Origin: Calothrix sp. NIES-4101
Lineage (GTDB): Bacteria > Cyanobacteriota > Cyanobacteriia > Cyanobacteriales > Nostocaceae
NCBI GenBank assembly: GCA_004296455.1
Contig: AP018280.1
Location: forward strand, 7,056,794-7,120,793
DNA: 64,000 nt
Direction of reading: 5' to 3'
Under the pieces are notes generated by a model. That model did not search any database, was not told the origin of the DNA, and saw nothing but the letters and a program-made list of their open reading frames with translations. Below, piece after piece: positions 46,486 through 56,183 of the stretch (position 1 is its first letter; each line of letters opens with the position of its first letter). Position numbers and translations under genes: made by a program.

Positions 46486-46848
46486 ATGAATACCCAATCA
46501 GAATCTCAAGTTGTTTTGTTTAAGCCAGTAGAACGTATTGATTGGCAGAGTGGTGTTGCTTTGAATGAAAAAATGAGTCAAATTACAGCCAATGTAAATC
46601 AGCTTTGGGTTATTGATTTGGCGGAGGTAAATTTTATGGACAGTTCAGGGCTACTACCGTTAGTTAACGGGCTGAAGACTGCACGCCAGAATGGCTGCCG
46701 TTTAGTTCTATGCAACGTACAAGCCCCAGTAAGATTGGTTTTGGAATTGACTCAACTCGATTCTGTGTTTGAAATTTTCGACTCCTACGAAGAAGTTGTT
46801 AGTTTTGCCAATAATGAGCCTACACTCACAACTGTTGGAGTTATGTAG
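46486..46848 (+). CDS. STAS domain (anti-sigma factor antagonist-like) protein
   Basis: 120 aa from ATG 46486; the frame extends 13 codons to an upstream ATG without better support. It is a single STAS domain: VVLFKPVERIDW, LWVIDLAEVNFMDSSGLLPLVNGLKTAR, LVLCNVQAPVRLVLELTQLDSVFEIFDS. The Ser in MDSSG is the site that partner kinases phosphorylate in SpoIIAA/RsbV-type proteins. No kinase or sigma factor is nearby. In cyanobacteria such proteins also act in motility and HmpF-type switching; the role here is open. Confidence 0.93.
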   Translation: MNTQSESQVVLFKPVERIDWQSGVALNEKMSQITANVNQLWVIDLAEVNFMDSSGLLPLVNGLKTARQNGCRLVLCNVQAPVRLVLELTQLDSVFEIFDSYEEVVSFANNEPTLTTVGVM

Positions 46849-47617
46849 CAGTGATGTAAGTTTGGTTGCTGCAAAAAAATATGCCCTAGAGAATGAACTC
46901 AAGTATTCAGGGTTCAACGATTAAATGTCAAAATTAAGACGGCAATTATGGGCATTAGATTTGCCGACGGATGAAACAACTAGCCGTTTTAGTCATTTGC
47001 AATTGCAATAAAATATCTGACAATTGCTGCTCGATACAAGTAGTTATACAAAAATCATTACACAAACACTTAAACTGAACATTTTATCCAGTTCAGAAGT
47101 AAATGTGTAAATATTTCCATTTGATTACTTGGTTTTTGACTTTAGCAATTGATTTGCCGTAGAGTGGTCTTTACCAGCTAAAATTACTGGTATCTGTTAT
47201 GACCATTGCCTACGGCTTATTGTAGTGAATAGTTAATCAAACAACTTTTACGCAAATGGCTATACAATCTCAATCATCTCTCGGTTTTTGAGTTAGTTAA
47301 CCATAGATATAACTATTAGGTTTAATTTTTGAAGGCAGTTGAGAATATTCGATTTAGGAAAGATATACCAAACCAAGAAATACTATTTAGCATAGTAATT
47401 CAAAAATTAATTATTAGCTTTACAGACGCAAAAGCAAGGGGATAAATGTATGATTTTTTTAATTAGCTTTAGACAAAATCTATAAATTCTACTAATTCGA
47501 GCAAATGATTTGAGTGAGTGCGAAGCCAGTTTGATTTAGTAGTTCATCAAGTAACATTAAATATTACAAAATGTAATTTTGATGATTGCTATCGCTAAGA
47601 CTTAGACAAAAGCTAAC
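46849..47617. other. intergenic region, no gene recognised
   Basis: About 770 bp, AT-rich. The plus strand holds a 28-codon frame at about 46924-47010 with gene-like composition but no family match, and a CCGTAGAGTGG...CTACGG hairpin near 47160-47215. Neither is called as a gene. Confidence 0.4.
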
Positions 47618-48178
47618 TTAGGTATTGGGGATGGGGGATGCATTACCTGGAGGAGACGCTAAACGCGGAAAGCTAGGTAAATCGATACCGCTATGACTAG
47701 CAGTGCGAGTTTTTAGTGCGAGACGGTAGCTAACACTTTGTAATTCTGCTTGTAGCTGGCGGTTTTCGCGTTGTAACGTGGCAACTTTGTCACGCACAGG
47801 AGCCATACGTTCTTCAAATTTACGGCGATAAATTTGCGGTAACTCTTGGACTACTTGTTCTAGCATACGACTGCGATCGCTCAGTTCTTGAACTGTTTGA
47901 CGCAACTGATAGATTTCCGAGTCGCGAGACGTAATTTGCTCTTGATAAAAAGTGACTTGTTGCTCGACAGCTTGTAACTGTTCTCGCAGAGCTTGAACTT
48001 GGGTTTGATGACGTTCCGAAACCTCCGGCACGGGCATGAAGTTGGTATTACCTTTTACCAGTCGAAATAACTCCTGCGACAGTTGTTGCACGAGTTGATC
48101 ACGAAGCTGTAATTCTTGGTTTAGCTTCGATACTTCCGTAGAGAGAGCTTGGATTGTGGAGTTATCAGGTTGGCTCAC
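47618..48178 (-). CDS. hypothetical coiled-coil protein
   Basis: 186-aa protein with two long heptad stretches (about residues 5-40 and 55-155) rich in Gln, Glu, Leu and Arg, and a Pro/Ser-rich tail. There is no signal peptide, membrane helix or enzymatic motif. Coiled-coil-rich proteins of this size often polymerise or act as cell-shape or envelope scaffolds in filamentous cyanobacteria, but I do not recognise this one. It is a single gene upstream of rpsF on the same strand across 250 bp. Confidence 0.8.
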   Translation of the reverse strand: MSQPDNSTIQALSTEVSKLNQELQLRDQLVQQLSQELFRLVKGNTNFMPVPEVSERHQTQVQALREQLQAVEQQVTFYQEQITSRDSEIYQLRQTVQELSDRSRMLEQVVQELPQIYRRKFEERMAPVRDKVATLQRENRQLQAELQSVSYRLALKTRTASHSGIDLPSFPRLASPPGNASPIPNT

Positions 48179-48424
48179 AGTGGGTTATTGCTCCCATTAA
48201 AAATCTTTACCACTCTAAGGTATAACTGCGGTCATACTACTTTTGGCAAGTAATTGATAATGTAGCATTCCCAGATAGGTTATGAGAGGATCAAAATAAA
48301 ATTTTTTTACTTTTATTTTTGTTTTCTACTTAGAGATGGAAGGGAGAAGGATAGGGGGGAAAGAGTAAGAATATGGATGATTTCTCCCTATTCCGACTCT
48401 CTAATCCCGACGGAGCAATATTAT

Positions 48425-48760
48425 TTATGCTGTGACTTCCGCGACTGTGGTTGTCTTCGCCTCACTGTTACGAGCATCTTGTTTAATCGTCAAGTAGCGA
48501 ATTACATCTTCGCTGAGGCGCATTAAACGTTCCATTGGCGCGATCGCACTTCCAGCGTTGGTATAATTCATTTGAATGTAAATACCATCGCGGTGTTTGC
48601 CAATCTCATATGCAAGGCGACGCTTACCGCGATTTTGAATCTCGATATCTTGCGCTCCTTGTTCACGGAGAAAATTCTCGTACTTGCTAATATTTTGTTC
48701 TACTTGTTCATCTCCAAGGTCAGGGCGGAGAATATACATTGTTTCGTAAACTGTTTGCAT
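48425..48760 (-). CDS. rpsF: 30S ribosomal protein S6
   Basis: 111-aa S6, an rRNA-binding small-subunit protein. The start at 48760 is chosen because AAAAGGAGA sits about 10 bases upstream; a frame extending 27 codons further lacks homology. Family parts: [49 protein letters not shown], then [13 protein letters not shown] and [15 protein letters not shown]. The C-terminal tail is short and Thr/Ala-rich. No rpsR partner is adjacent. A poly-purine, G-rich repeat spacer follows. Confidence 0.96.
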   Translation of the reverse strand: MQTVYETMYILRPDLGDEQVEQNISKYENFLREQGAQDIEIQNRGKRRLAYEIGKHRDGIYIQMNYTNAGSAIAPMERLMRLSEDVIRYLTIKQDARNSEAKTTTVAEVTA

Positions 48761-49065
48761 GGTCGAATTATCTCCTTTTGGACAAAATGGCTGCGGATGA
48801 TTGAGCTTGCGATTATAAGCAGACACCATCGAATGCAGCAAGGAATTACAATCTTATCAGCTTTTTGATTTAATTTGCTGGTGTCGCGATGAGCAAACCC
48901 GACGTGCTAACCTTACAAAAAGCCAAAAACGTCATTTTGCATCGAATTTGTAGATAGTGAATCGGGGGTCTTTTTGGCAATAAGCTACGCTCGCTAGCCT
49001 ATGGCAATGCTAAAAGCATATGCGATCGCAATTTTTCAGAATATTTGCTTAAGGATATTAGTTAT

Positions 49066-49839
49066 ATGGCGCAGCGCTACGTGCGAGTTCAAAATCAGGA
49101 TGGACAAGTTTATTATGGATTGCTCCAACTATCGCTTGATGTCCAAGTGTTGGATGCTCCACCGTGGATGCAAGGACAACCCACCGATATCATTTTAGCA
49201 GCAGATAGTTATCAGATTCTTGCCCCTTGTGCCCCTTCTAAAATTGTGGCGATTGGCAAAAATTACGCGGATCATGCGGCGGAAATGAAGTCAGATGTAC
49301 CAGCAGAACCTTTGATATTTATGAAGCCGACAACTGCAATTATTGCTTCGGAGGAGGAAATTCTCTATCCCCCACAATCGCAGCGTGTCGATTATGAGGG
49401 AGAATTAGCATTAGTCATAGGCGATCGTGCCTGTAATTGCACGCCAGAGGAGTCTCAAACGAAAATTTGGGGCTATACGATTGCCAATGATGTGACGGCA
49501 CGGGATTTACAATCAAAAGATGGACAATGGACAAGAGCTAAAGGTTTTGATACTTTTTGCCCGCTTGGCCCTTGGATTGTCCGCGAATTAAATCCCGGCG
49601 CACGTTTGCAGACATTTTTAAATGACGATGTTAAACCTGTACAATCGGCATGTATTGACCAAATGGTGTTTTCACCAGATTTTTTGGTGTCTTATATCAG
49701 TCAAGTGATGACGCTTTTGCCTGGGGATGTTGTCCTTACAGGTACTCCCGTTGGTGTTGGTGGCTTAAATTTGGGTGATAAGGTACGGGTGGAAATTGAA
49801 GGTATAGGTCGTTTAGAAAACATTGTTGTTGCCCGTTAA
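49066..49839 (+). CDS. fumarylacetoacetate hydrolase family protein
   Basis: 257 aa from ATG 49066; the frame extends seven codons to 49045. It belongs to the FAH superfamily that cleaves C-C bonds of 3-oxoacids or decarboxylates oxaloacetate. The typical core is AIGKNYADHAAEM (about 68-80, His-Glu pair), FMKPTTAIIASEEEI, the metal ligands DYEGELALVIG (Glu/Glu) and IANDVTARDLQ (Asp), and TFCPLGPWIV. The metal site is complete. The exact substrate is unknown. Confidence 0.93.
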   Translation: MAQRYVRVQNQDGQVYYGLLQLSLDVQVLDAPPWMQGQPTDIILAADSYQILAPCAPSKIVAIGKNYADHAAEMKSDVPAEPLIFMKPTTAIIASEEEILYPPQSQRVDYEGELALVIGDRACNCTPEESQTKIWGYTIANDVTARDLQSKDGQWTRAKGFDTFCPLGPWIVRELNPGARLQTFLNDDVKPVQSACIDQMVFSPDFLVSYISQVMTLLPGDVVLTGTPVGVGGLNLGDKVRVEIEGIGRLENIVVAR

Positions 49840-49882
49840 ACGCGACAATTCCTAACTTATCGTTAACTTGCTTGTTAACTTG

Positions 49883-50359
49883 TTAACGCACCTGTGCGTA
49901 CACTGCATCTGAGATTGCGGGGATTTCTGCGTATTTGCCGATAAGAGACTGCACAATTGAATATACGGCGCAACCGACAATACCTAGAAAAATTGTTGTG
50001 GATAATGTCTGGATGGCAAAATTAGCACCCGGTACAACTCCAACTAATCTGATTAAATAGCTACATAGCACAACCACAATGTCTAATAAAATTGCCTGCA
50101 TCGTGTTGTAACGAATAAAGTGAGGGATTTTTTCGTTGCGTACTACTAAGAAAAACAAAGCAAAAAATACTACTAAACTCCCGAAGGGAATAGCTCCGTA
50201 AATAGCGATAACTGGCAACAATGGGATAACAAGAAACCTTAAGGCTGGGAATTGTGCAAATAAAGTTAACCCGAACGCCAAAACTTCTACGAGGGGAAGC
50301 AAGTATGGTAAAGATGCAAAAATCCGGTCAGGAACCGTTGTTGTACCGCGCCAAGTCAT
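49883..50359 (-). CDS. Tic20 family membrane protein
   Basis: 158 aa from ATG 50359, preceded by AGGAG at good spacing; the frame runs 37 codons further without support. Four transmembrane helices (about 16-35, 40-65, 80-100, 110-135) match the Tic20 family, whose plastid member is the core of the inner-envelope protein import channel; the cyanobacterial role is unknown. The conserved YNTMQAILLDI stretch is present. It is a single gene on this strand. Confidence 0.9.
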   Translation of the reverse strand: MTWRGTTTVPDRIFASLPYLLPLVEVLAFGLTLFAQFPALRFLVIPLLPVIAIYGAIPFGSLVVFFALFFLVVRNEKIPHFIRYNTMQAILLDIVVVLCSYLIRLVGVVPGANFAIQTLSTTIFLGIVGCAVYSIVQSLIGKYAEIPAISDAVYAQVR

Positions 50360-50576
50360 CCAGCGTTCTCCTGTGAAATTATCAAAATACAGTTTATATT
50401 CCCCTAGAATAACGCAGGTGAAGCTTCTCCAGAGTGATAATGTAGCAATTAATTGAGTAGCCAGAATCATGATTGTTGCCTGTAGAAGCAGTAGACAAGC
50501 GGAGCAAGGGCTTCTCCATATTGAATCCCAGATTTATCGGATTTATCTATCGGGGTTTCTCCATGTCCTCTTTAAC

Positions 50577-50774
50577 TTATCCAATTTTGACGATGCGGAA
50601 ACCCATTACACATTGAAATTGTTCGGGTTGCTCCTCTGCTATTTTACTGATAGCTTGACCACATCTGAGTTGACCGTCACGCCAACGCGGCTGTCCACTA
50701 GCATCGGCAAGTAGGCATGATTGACAAACTTGACAGGGAAGAAGTATTTGATTATCGGTTAATATTGCTAGCAT
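50577..50774 (-). CDS. small Cys-rich hypothetical protein
   Basis: 65-aa protein with five cysteines: CQVC followed by a CLL, then a lone Cys in LRCGQ and one in QCVMG. The CxxC...C...C spacing suggests a zinc or iron-sulfur site. Charged, soluble. I do not recognise a named family, although similar short proteins occur in other cyanobacteria. It lies upstream of, and in the same direction as, the tic20 gene, across 200 bp. Confidence 0.65.
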   Translation of the reverse strand: MLAILTDNQILLPCQVCQSCLLADASGQPRWRDGQLRCGQAISKIAEEQPEQFQCVMGFRIVKIG

Positions 50775-51401
50775 CCGAGCTCCTCCTGTGCAAAGTGCGA
50801 TCGGTACTTAGCTCAAATAAAGTTGCTTGCCTATTCGGAGATTGTAACTGAGTTAACAGCTGACTTGAAAATAAAAGTTCGACGGCTATCAAAATAGATA
50901 CATTTACCTTCTATTTTCATCCGTCCTGGTGTGCGTCAGTTCATGATGGCTACTTATTATTATAGGAATCCTCACCAAATGCTGGAGCCAGCAAATAGAT
51001 CATAATTTGTAGACTCAATCTTGAAAGATTACCTATTTTTCCGTTTAAGTATTTTATCTTAAAGAAATAATTGTTTTGTCAAAAAAAACACATATCTACA
51101 TCAACTCTGATTGAGATTCGATCGCAATCTTTGATTATGAAGATGTAAAAGAACGATATTATTGTTTACGCCAATCTTTAAAGTATTGAATGAGATAGCA
51201 TTTGATTATAATCAGCGATGGCGTGAGCCACTCCCTACGGGGGTATCGTCAGAATCAATATCAACAACTAAGCATTTAGTTTAATGCTCAGTTCATGGTG
51301 AAAATACGCTTCACTATGGCAGAAACTGGTTCGTTCGATATCACTGAATTTTCAATGTACCTAAATTCAATCTGCTGCTAAATTCCTCAAGGATAGTACT
51401 T
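50775..51401. other. leader/intergenic region of glyA
   Basis: About 630 bp. It contains a short frame (ATG 51295 to TAA 51379-51381, 28 codons) ending 20 bases before the glyA start, and a GAGCCACTCCCTACGGGGG-type repeat near 51230. No riboswitch pattern was found. Confidence 0.45.
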
Positions 51402-52685
51402 GTGAGTAAAACCAATTCTGACTTTCTTGCAAATTCCGATCCTGCTGTTGCAGAGTTAATTAATGATGAACTCCAACGTCAACGTGATCATTTAGAACTC
51501 ATCGCCAGTGAAAACTTTACTTCGGCGGCGGTACTTGCGGCTCAAGGTTCCGTACTTACCAACAAATATGCCGAGGGTTTACCTGGAAAACGCTATTATG
51601 GCGGTTGCGAATACATAGATAAAATTGAACAAATTGCGATCGATAGGGCAAAAGAACTTTTTGGAGCAGCACATGCCAACGTTCAACCCCACTCTGGCGC
51701 ACAGGCAAATTTCGCTGTCTTCCTCACCCTACTGGAACCAGGTGACAAAATCATGGGTATGGACTTGTCCCACGGTGGACACCTCACCCACGGTTCACCT
51801 GTAAACGTTTCTGGAAAATGGTTCCAAGTATCGCATTACGGAGTCAATCAAGAAACCGAACAACTCAACTACGAAGAAATCCGAGAGCAGGCGCTTAGGG
51901 AGCGTCCAAAGCTCATAATTTGTGGTTATTCTGCTTACCCACGTATTATTGATTTTGCCAAATTCCGCAGTATTGCTGATGAAATTGGTGCATACTTGCT
52001 GGCGGATATTGCCCACATCGCCGGATTGGTGGCTACCGGACATCACCCCAGTCCCATTTCTTACTGTGATGTTGTCACAACTACTACCCACAAAACGCTA
52101 CGTGGGCCTCGTGGTGGCTTGATTCTGACTCGCGATGCGGAACTAGGTAAAAAGCTTGACAAGTCAGTATTCCCAGGGACTCAAGGTGGTCCTTTAGAGC
52201 ATGTAATTGCTGGGAAAGCTGTTGCCTTTGGCGAAGCCCTCAAACCAGAGTTTAAGTCTTATTCTGCCCAAGTAATCGAAAATGCTCGGGCAATGGCAAA
52301 TCAATTGCAGCAGCGCGGAATAAAACTAGTATCAAATGGAACAGACAATCATTTGATGTTAGTTGATTTACGTAGTGTGGGCATGACTGGTAAAGTGGCA
52401 GATCAACTCGTAAGTACGGTAAATATCACTGCCAACAAGAACACAGTTCCATTTGATCCCGAATCACCATTTGTCACCAGTGGTTTACGTCTTGGTTCAC
52501 CAGCAATGACTACACGTGGTATGGGGACTGCGGAATTTACGGAAATTGCTAATATTATTAGCGATCGCCTCACAAATCCTGATTCTGATACTGTTACAGA
52601 AGACTGTAAGCGTCGGGTGGCGGCATTATGTCAGCGCTTCCCCTTGTATCCACATATTCAGATTCCTGTAGCGGCGCTGGCTTAA
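51402..52685 (+). CDS. glyA: serine hydroxymethyltransferase
   Basis: 427-aa SHMT, which transfers the serine C3 to tetrahydrofolate, making glycine and one-carbon units. It starts with GTG at 51402. The PLP-binding Lys231 lies in [16 protein letters not shown]. Other conserved blocks are [40 protein letters not shown] and [12 protein letters not shown]. Length is normal. It is a single gene. Confidence 0.97.
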   Translation: MSKTNSDFLANSDPAVAELINDELQRQRDHLELIASENFTSAAVLAAQGSVLTNKYAEGLPGKRYYGGCEYIDKIEQIAIDRAKELFGAAHANVQPHSGAQANFAVFLTLLEPGDKIMGMDLSHGGHLTHGSPVNVSGKWFQVSHYGVNQETEQLNYEEIREQALRERPKLIICGYSAYPRIIDFAKFRSIADEIGAYLLADIAHIAGLVATGHHPSPISYCDVVTTTTHKTLRGPRGGLILTRDAELGKKLDKSVFPGTQGGPLEHVIAGKAVAFGEALKPEFKSYSAQVIENARAMANQLQQRGIKLVSNGTDNHLMLVDLRSVGMTGKVADQLVSTVNITANKNTVPFDPESPFVTSGLRLGSPAMTTRGMGTAEFTEIANIISDRLTNPDSDTVTEDCKRRVAALCQRFPLYPHIQIPVAALA

Positions 52686-52976
52686 ATTAAAGGAGTCAGG
52701 GGGAAAGAGGAAAAGGAAAAAGGAAAGGGTATATCCTCTCTGGACATCAAATTTCTGATTCTCCCTGCTCCAGCAGTCCTCGCATCACTGAGTCATAATT
52801 GGTTTGTACTGTACTGAATATTGAGATTCAGAATAAAAACTCAGGAAATAAAAAAGCTTGTACTGATTTACTTTTAAATTGTAGTAAATATATAAAGACC
52901 AGAGGGCATCCTGATAAATACTGATTCAGTAAAGTTGTAAAAAGTACATTACACAAACTAGAAGTAAAATATACTC

Positions 52977-54026
52977 ATGCCTGTTCAGATATATCATCTG
53001 ATTGCCTTCCTTGTTGCGGCGGTAGTCGTACTTTGGACTACACCCGATGTCAGGAATATCGGGATTAAGAGCGGACAAGTTGATAAACCGGGCGATCGCA
53101 AAGTTCATCAGCGCCCAATGGTACGCCTAGGGGGAGTTTCCATCTTCACAGGTACGATGATGGCGTTGATTCTCGTGTGGTGGTTGGGGGGATTTGCGAA
53201 TTTACCACCAGAAAAAGAATGGCAAATTTGGGGCGTAATTTTGGGGGGTTCAGGCTTTTTTCTCATCGGATTAGCAGACGATTTATTAAGCCTTTCTCCA
53301 TTTGTTCGCTTAGTGATGCAAGTAATTGTAGCAGCAGGAGCCTGGAAAGCAGGTGTAAGTATAGATTTTGTTACGATTCCAACGATGGGTATTGTGCAAC
53401 TTGAATGGTTGAGTTTACCCATTACAGTAGTTTGGCTGGTGGGGATGGTAAATGCGATTAACTGGATTGATGGATTGGATGGATTAGCTGCGGGGGTATC
53501 GGGAATTGCTGCGGTTGTAATGTTAGTTGTGGCTTTATTTATGAAGCAACCAGCCGCCGCATTAATTGCAGCTGCCTTAGCAGGTGCTGCTCTCGGTTTT
53601 CTACGTTACAACTTCAATCCTGCACAAATATTTATGGGTGATGGGGGTTCCTATTTTATGGGATTCACCCTGGCATCTGTAAGTATTATTGGGTTGGTGA
53701 AAATTCCAGCTTTTACTGCGGTGTTATTGCCTTACGTCATTTTGGCGGTTCCTATATTTGATATGTCAGCCGTGATTTTGCTACGTTTGCGCCAGGGGAA
53801 ATCACCATTTAAAGCAGATAAACGCCATTTACACCATCGTTTATTAAATGCAGGATTGTCCCATCGTTGGGCGGTACTATTTATTTACTCCCTCACCTTG
53901 TGGATGGGTAGTTTAGCAATGGCGATCGCGGGAATTCCAAGCGGTGTAATATATGCTTGTGCAACGACTTCGCTACTAAGTTATACCAGTTGGAAAGTTT
54001 GGCGACGTGCGAAAATTAGGGAATAG
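52977..54026 (+). CDS. MraY/WecA-type UDP-sugar:polyprenyl-phosphate transferase
   Basis: 349-aa glycosyltransferase family 4 membrane protein with about ten helices. It moves GlcNAc-1-phosphate or a related sugar-phosphate to undecaprenyl phosphate at the cytoplasmic face. Signatures are the catalytic region ADDLLSL (Asp-Asp, about 103), NAINWIDGLDGLAAG (about 153-167), FMGDGGSYFMGF (about 219-230) and the HLHHRLL nucleotide-binding loop near 285. The sequence is closer to WecA/TagO than to MraY, so it probably starts O-antigen, teichoic-like or exopolysaccharide synthesis. Confidence 0.92.
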   Translation: MPVQIYHLIAFLVAAVVVLWTTPDVRNIGIKSGQVDKPGDRKVHQRPMVRLGGVSIFTGTMMALILVWWLGGFANLPPEKEWQIWGVILGGSGFFLIGLADDLLSLSPFVRLVMQVIVAAGAWKAGVSIDFVTIPTMGIVQLEWLSLPITVVWLVGMVNAINWIDGLDGLAAGVSGIAAVVMLVVALFMKQPAAALIAAALAGAALGFLRYNFNPAQIFMGDGGSYFMGFTLASVSIIGLVKIPAFTAVLLPYVILAVPIFDMSAVILLRLRQGKSPFKADKRHLHHRLLNAGLSHRWAVLFIYSLTLWMGSLAMAIAGIPSGVIYACATTSLLSYTSWKVWRRAKIRE

Positions 54027-54164
54027 GGAATATGAAGACGCGGGGACGCGGGACATGAGGATAAAGAGATATACATTAAGAAGTAGAAAATTTTATTTGT
54101 GTCTCCCCATCTCTCCCCCTCTCCCCATCTCTTCCATTAATCATTGCCCAAAATCAAAAATTCT

Positions 54165-55421
54165 ATGAGTGCAGAAATCATTTGTGTTGGAACTGAATTA
54201 CTTTTGGGCGATATTCTCAATGGGAATGCTCAATATATTGCTAAAGAATTAGCAAAATTAGGTATTCCCCATTACTATCAAACGGTAGTGGGGGATAATA
54301 TTGAGAGATTGCACAAAGCAATTGAAATTGCCTGTTCGAGGGCAAAAATATTAATATTTACAGGTGGTTTGGGGCCAACACCCGATGACTTGACTTGTGA
54401 AGCGATCGCTAATTATTTTAATTCTCCCTTAATTGAACGCGCTGAGATTATTGAAGATATCACGCAAAAGTATGCAGTTCGCCATCGGGTAATGACACCG
54501 AGCAACCGCAAACAAGCTTTAATTCCCCAAGGCGCTGATATTTTACCCAATCCGACGGGAACCGCACCGGGGATTATTTGGCAACCACAGCCGGATTTAA
54601 TTATTCTCACATTTCCCGGAGTCCCATCGGAAATGCATCGCATGTGGGAAGAAACAGCTGTCCCTTATCTCAAAAGTCAAGGTTGGGGTCAAGATGTTAT
54701 TTACAGTCGGATGTTAAAGTTTTGGGGTATTGCCGAATCTGCTTTAGCTGAAAAAGTTAGTTCTTACCTGAATTTACCGAATCCCACCGTTGCACCCTAC
54801 GCCAGTAAAGGTGAAGTTAAATTACGGGTTTCTGCTAAAGCTGTATCTGAATCTGCGGCAGCAGAATTAATTGTACCTGTCGAGCAGCAAATTAAAGATA
54901 TCGCTGGTTTAGACTACTATGGTGCGAATAACGACACATTAGCCTCAGTCGTAGGTGACTTATTACGACAGACAGGAGAAACAGTATCAGTGGCAGAATC
55001 CTGTACTGGTGGATATTTAGGACAAATGCTTACAGAAAATTCCGGCAGTTCCGATTATTTTTGGGGTGGTGTAATTTCTTACGATAATTCTGTCAAAGTA
55101 GGAATGCTAGGAGTTAACCCCAACGATTTAGACAAACATGGGGCTGTTAGTAGTATAGTTGCTGAACAAATGGCGATCGGAGTCAAAACTCGCTTAGGAA
55201 CAACTTGGGGAATAAGTATCACCGGAATTGCGGGGCCTAATGGAGGCAGCGAAACAAAGCCAGTGGGTTTAGTTTACATTGGATTGGCAGCACCAAATGG
55301 AAATGTCTACAGCTTTGAAAATCAATTTGGGGCTATGCGAGGGCGCAGTTTAATTCGCCACTTCAGTGCATGTACAGCATTAGACATATTACGACGAAAG
55401 TTGATCAAGAATAACCGGTGA
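54165..55421 (+). CDS. cinA: CinA family protein (nicotinamide-nucleotide amidase-type)
   Basis: About 418 aa from ATG 54165; an in-frame TTG seven codons earlier is less likely. The N-terminal MoCF-like domain (1-170) has AEIICVGTELLLGDILNGNAQYIA and TGGLGPTPDDLT. The C-terminal amidase domain (about 265-415) has the SVAESCTGGYLGQMLTENSGSS catalytic region, GVISYDN and ITGIAGPNGGSETKPVG. The family hydrolyses NMN or ADP-ribose in NAD recycling. A repeat-like G-rich/C-rich spacer precedes it. Confidence 0.94.
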   Translation: MSAEIICVGTELLLGDILNGNAQYIAKELAKLGIPHYYQTVVGDNIERLHKAIEIACSRAKILIFTGGLGPTPDDLTCEAIANYFNSPLIERAEIIEDITQKYAVRHRVMTPSNRKQALIPQGADILPNPTGTAPGIIWQPQPDLIILTFPGVPSEMHRMWEETAVPYLKSQGWGQDVIYSRMLKFWGIAESALAEKVSSYLNLPNPTVAPYASKGEVKLRVSAKAVSESAAAELIVPVEQQIKDIAGLDYYGANNDTLASVVGDLLRQTGETVSVAESCTGGYLGQMLTENSGSSDYFWGGVISYDNSVKVGMLGVNPNDLDKHGAVSSIVAEQMAIGVKTRLGTTWGISITGIAGPNGGSETKPVGLVYIGLAAPNGNVYSFENQFGAMRGRSLIRHFSACTALDILRRKLIKNNR

Positions 55422-55772
55422 TGTCAAGGTTAGTGATTCGCCAAGCGGAAATTGATGGTTGAAGATTGACTCAGGATAAAAAGACATGGTGAATTAGTTG
55501 GCGTTGTTGGTTTGCATCCCCGCCTTCGCCTCGACGGGAAGAACTACTGTGGCGTTGCTTTTCGCCAAACGAATGTAGCTTGTTGTGGCGTACACTCGAA
55601 ACGATTACCCAAAGGGGTACAGCCTTTGGTGGAATGCTGAGTTTATCTCCTTTATTTTGTATTTTGCTCCTTGAGAGGGTGTTGGCGTTTTTTGGAATCT
55701 TTTACTTTTTTTAATCTTGTACTGTGAGAACTAAAATAAAATGACATATCGAGTTAAGATGATAAGTTGAAA
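55422..55772. other. intergenic region with degenerate palindromes
   Basis: About 350 bp. After the cinA stop a 13-codon frame (MSRLVIRQAEIDG) ends quickly; it resembles the start of an acetyltransferase but is only a fragment. Further on come clustered palindromic GC-rich pieces (GGCGTT...AACGCC, CGCCTTCGCC, TTGCTTTTCGCCAA) around 55500-55640. It may be decayed insertion material at the edge of the STAS-like/PIN module. Confidence 0.45.
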
Positions 55773-56183
55773 ATGGTATCATCCGTTTCTAAAATGAATC
55801 GCTTCATATCTTCCCCTACTTATAATGACAATACAATTTTGATTTGCGTTACAGATGTCCTTGGAGACAATTACTGTGTTGTTTGTGAGGATGGTAAGCG
55901 AATCTACGAACACATCGCCAAAGCTTTAAAAGCTGGGAAGAAGGTTTGTCTCTCCTTTCAAGGTGGTGAAGATATTACATCGGCATTTTTAGCAGAAGCC
56001 TTCAGTCGGCTATATACAAATTTCTCGGAAGAGCAAATCGAAAGTAATTTGAGCCTGACTGGTATTAATGCTGAAGATGCAGCTGATATTGAATGTGTTA
56101 TTAAAGATGTCAAAGACTATCTACATAACCCACAGCAGTTTAAAAATGCGATCGCAGAATTTATGGGTGAAGATTCGCTATGA
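55773..56183 (+). CDS. STAS-like domain (DUF4325) protein, first gene of a two-gene module
   Basis: About 136 aa from ATG 55773; starts at TTG 55767 and ATG 55794 are possible and none has a strong ribosome site. Residues about 30-95 resemble the STAS-like DUF4325 domain: YCVVCEDGKRIYEHIAKALKAGKKVCLSFQGGEDITSAFLAEAFSRLYTNF. There is no catalytic motif, membrane helix or DNA-binding motif. It shares an ATGA overlap with the PIN-domain gene, so the two should be translated together. That layout suits an antitoxin or regulatory partner for the PIN nuclease (inference). Confidence 0.8.
   Translation: MVSSVSKMNRFISSPTYNDNTILICVTDVLGDNYCVVCEDGKRIYEHIAKALKAGKKVCLSFQGGEDITSAFLAEAFSRLYTNFSEEQIESNLSLTGINAEDAADIECVIKDVKDYLHNPQQFKNAIAEFMGEDSL

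Noticed and set aside
46849-47617. 28-codon frame near 46924 as a gene
   Set aside because: No family match or strong ribosome site; length is within chance.
50775-51401. Glycine riboswitch before glyA
   Set aside because: No paired glycine-aptamer motifs were found in the leader.
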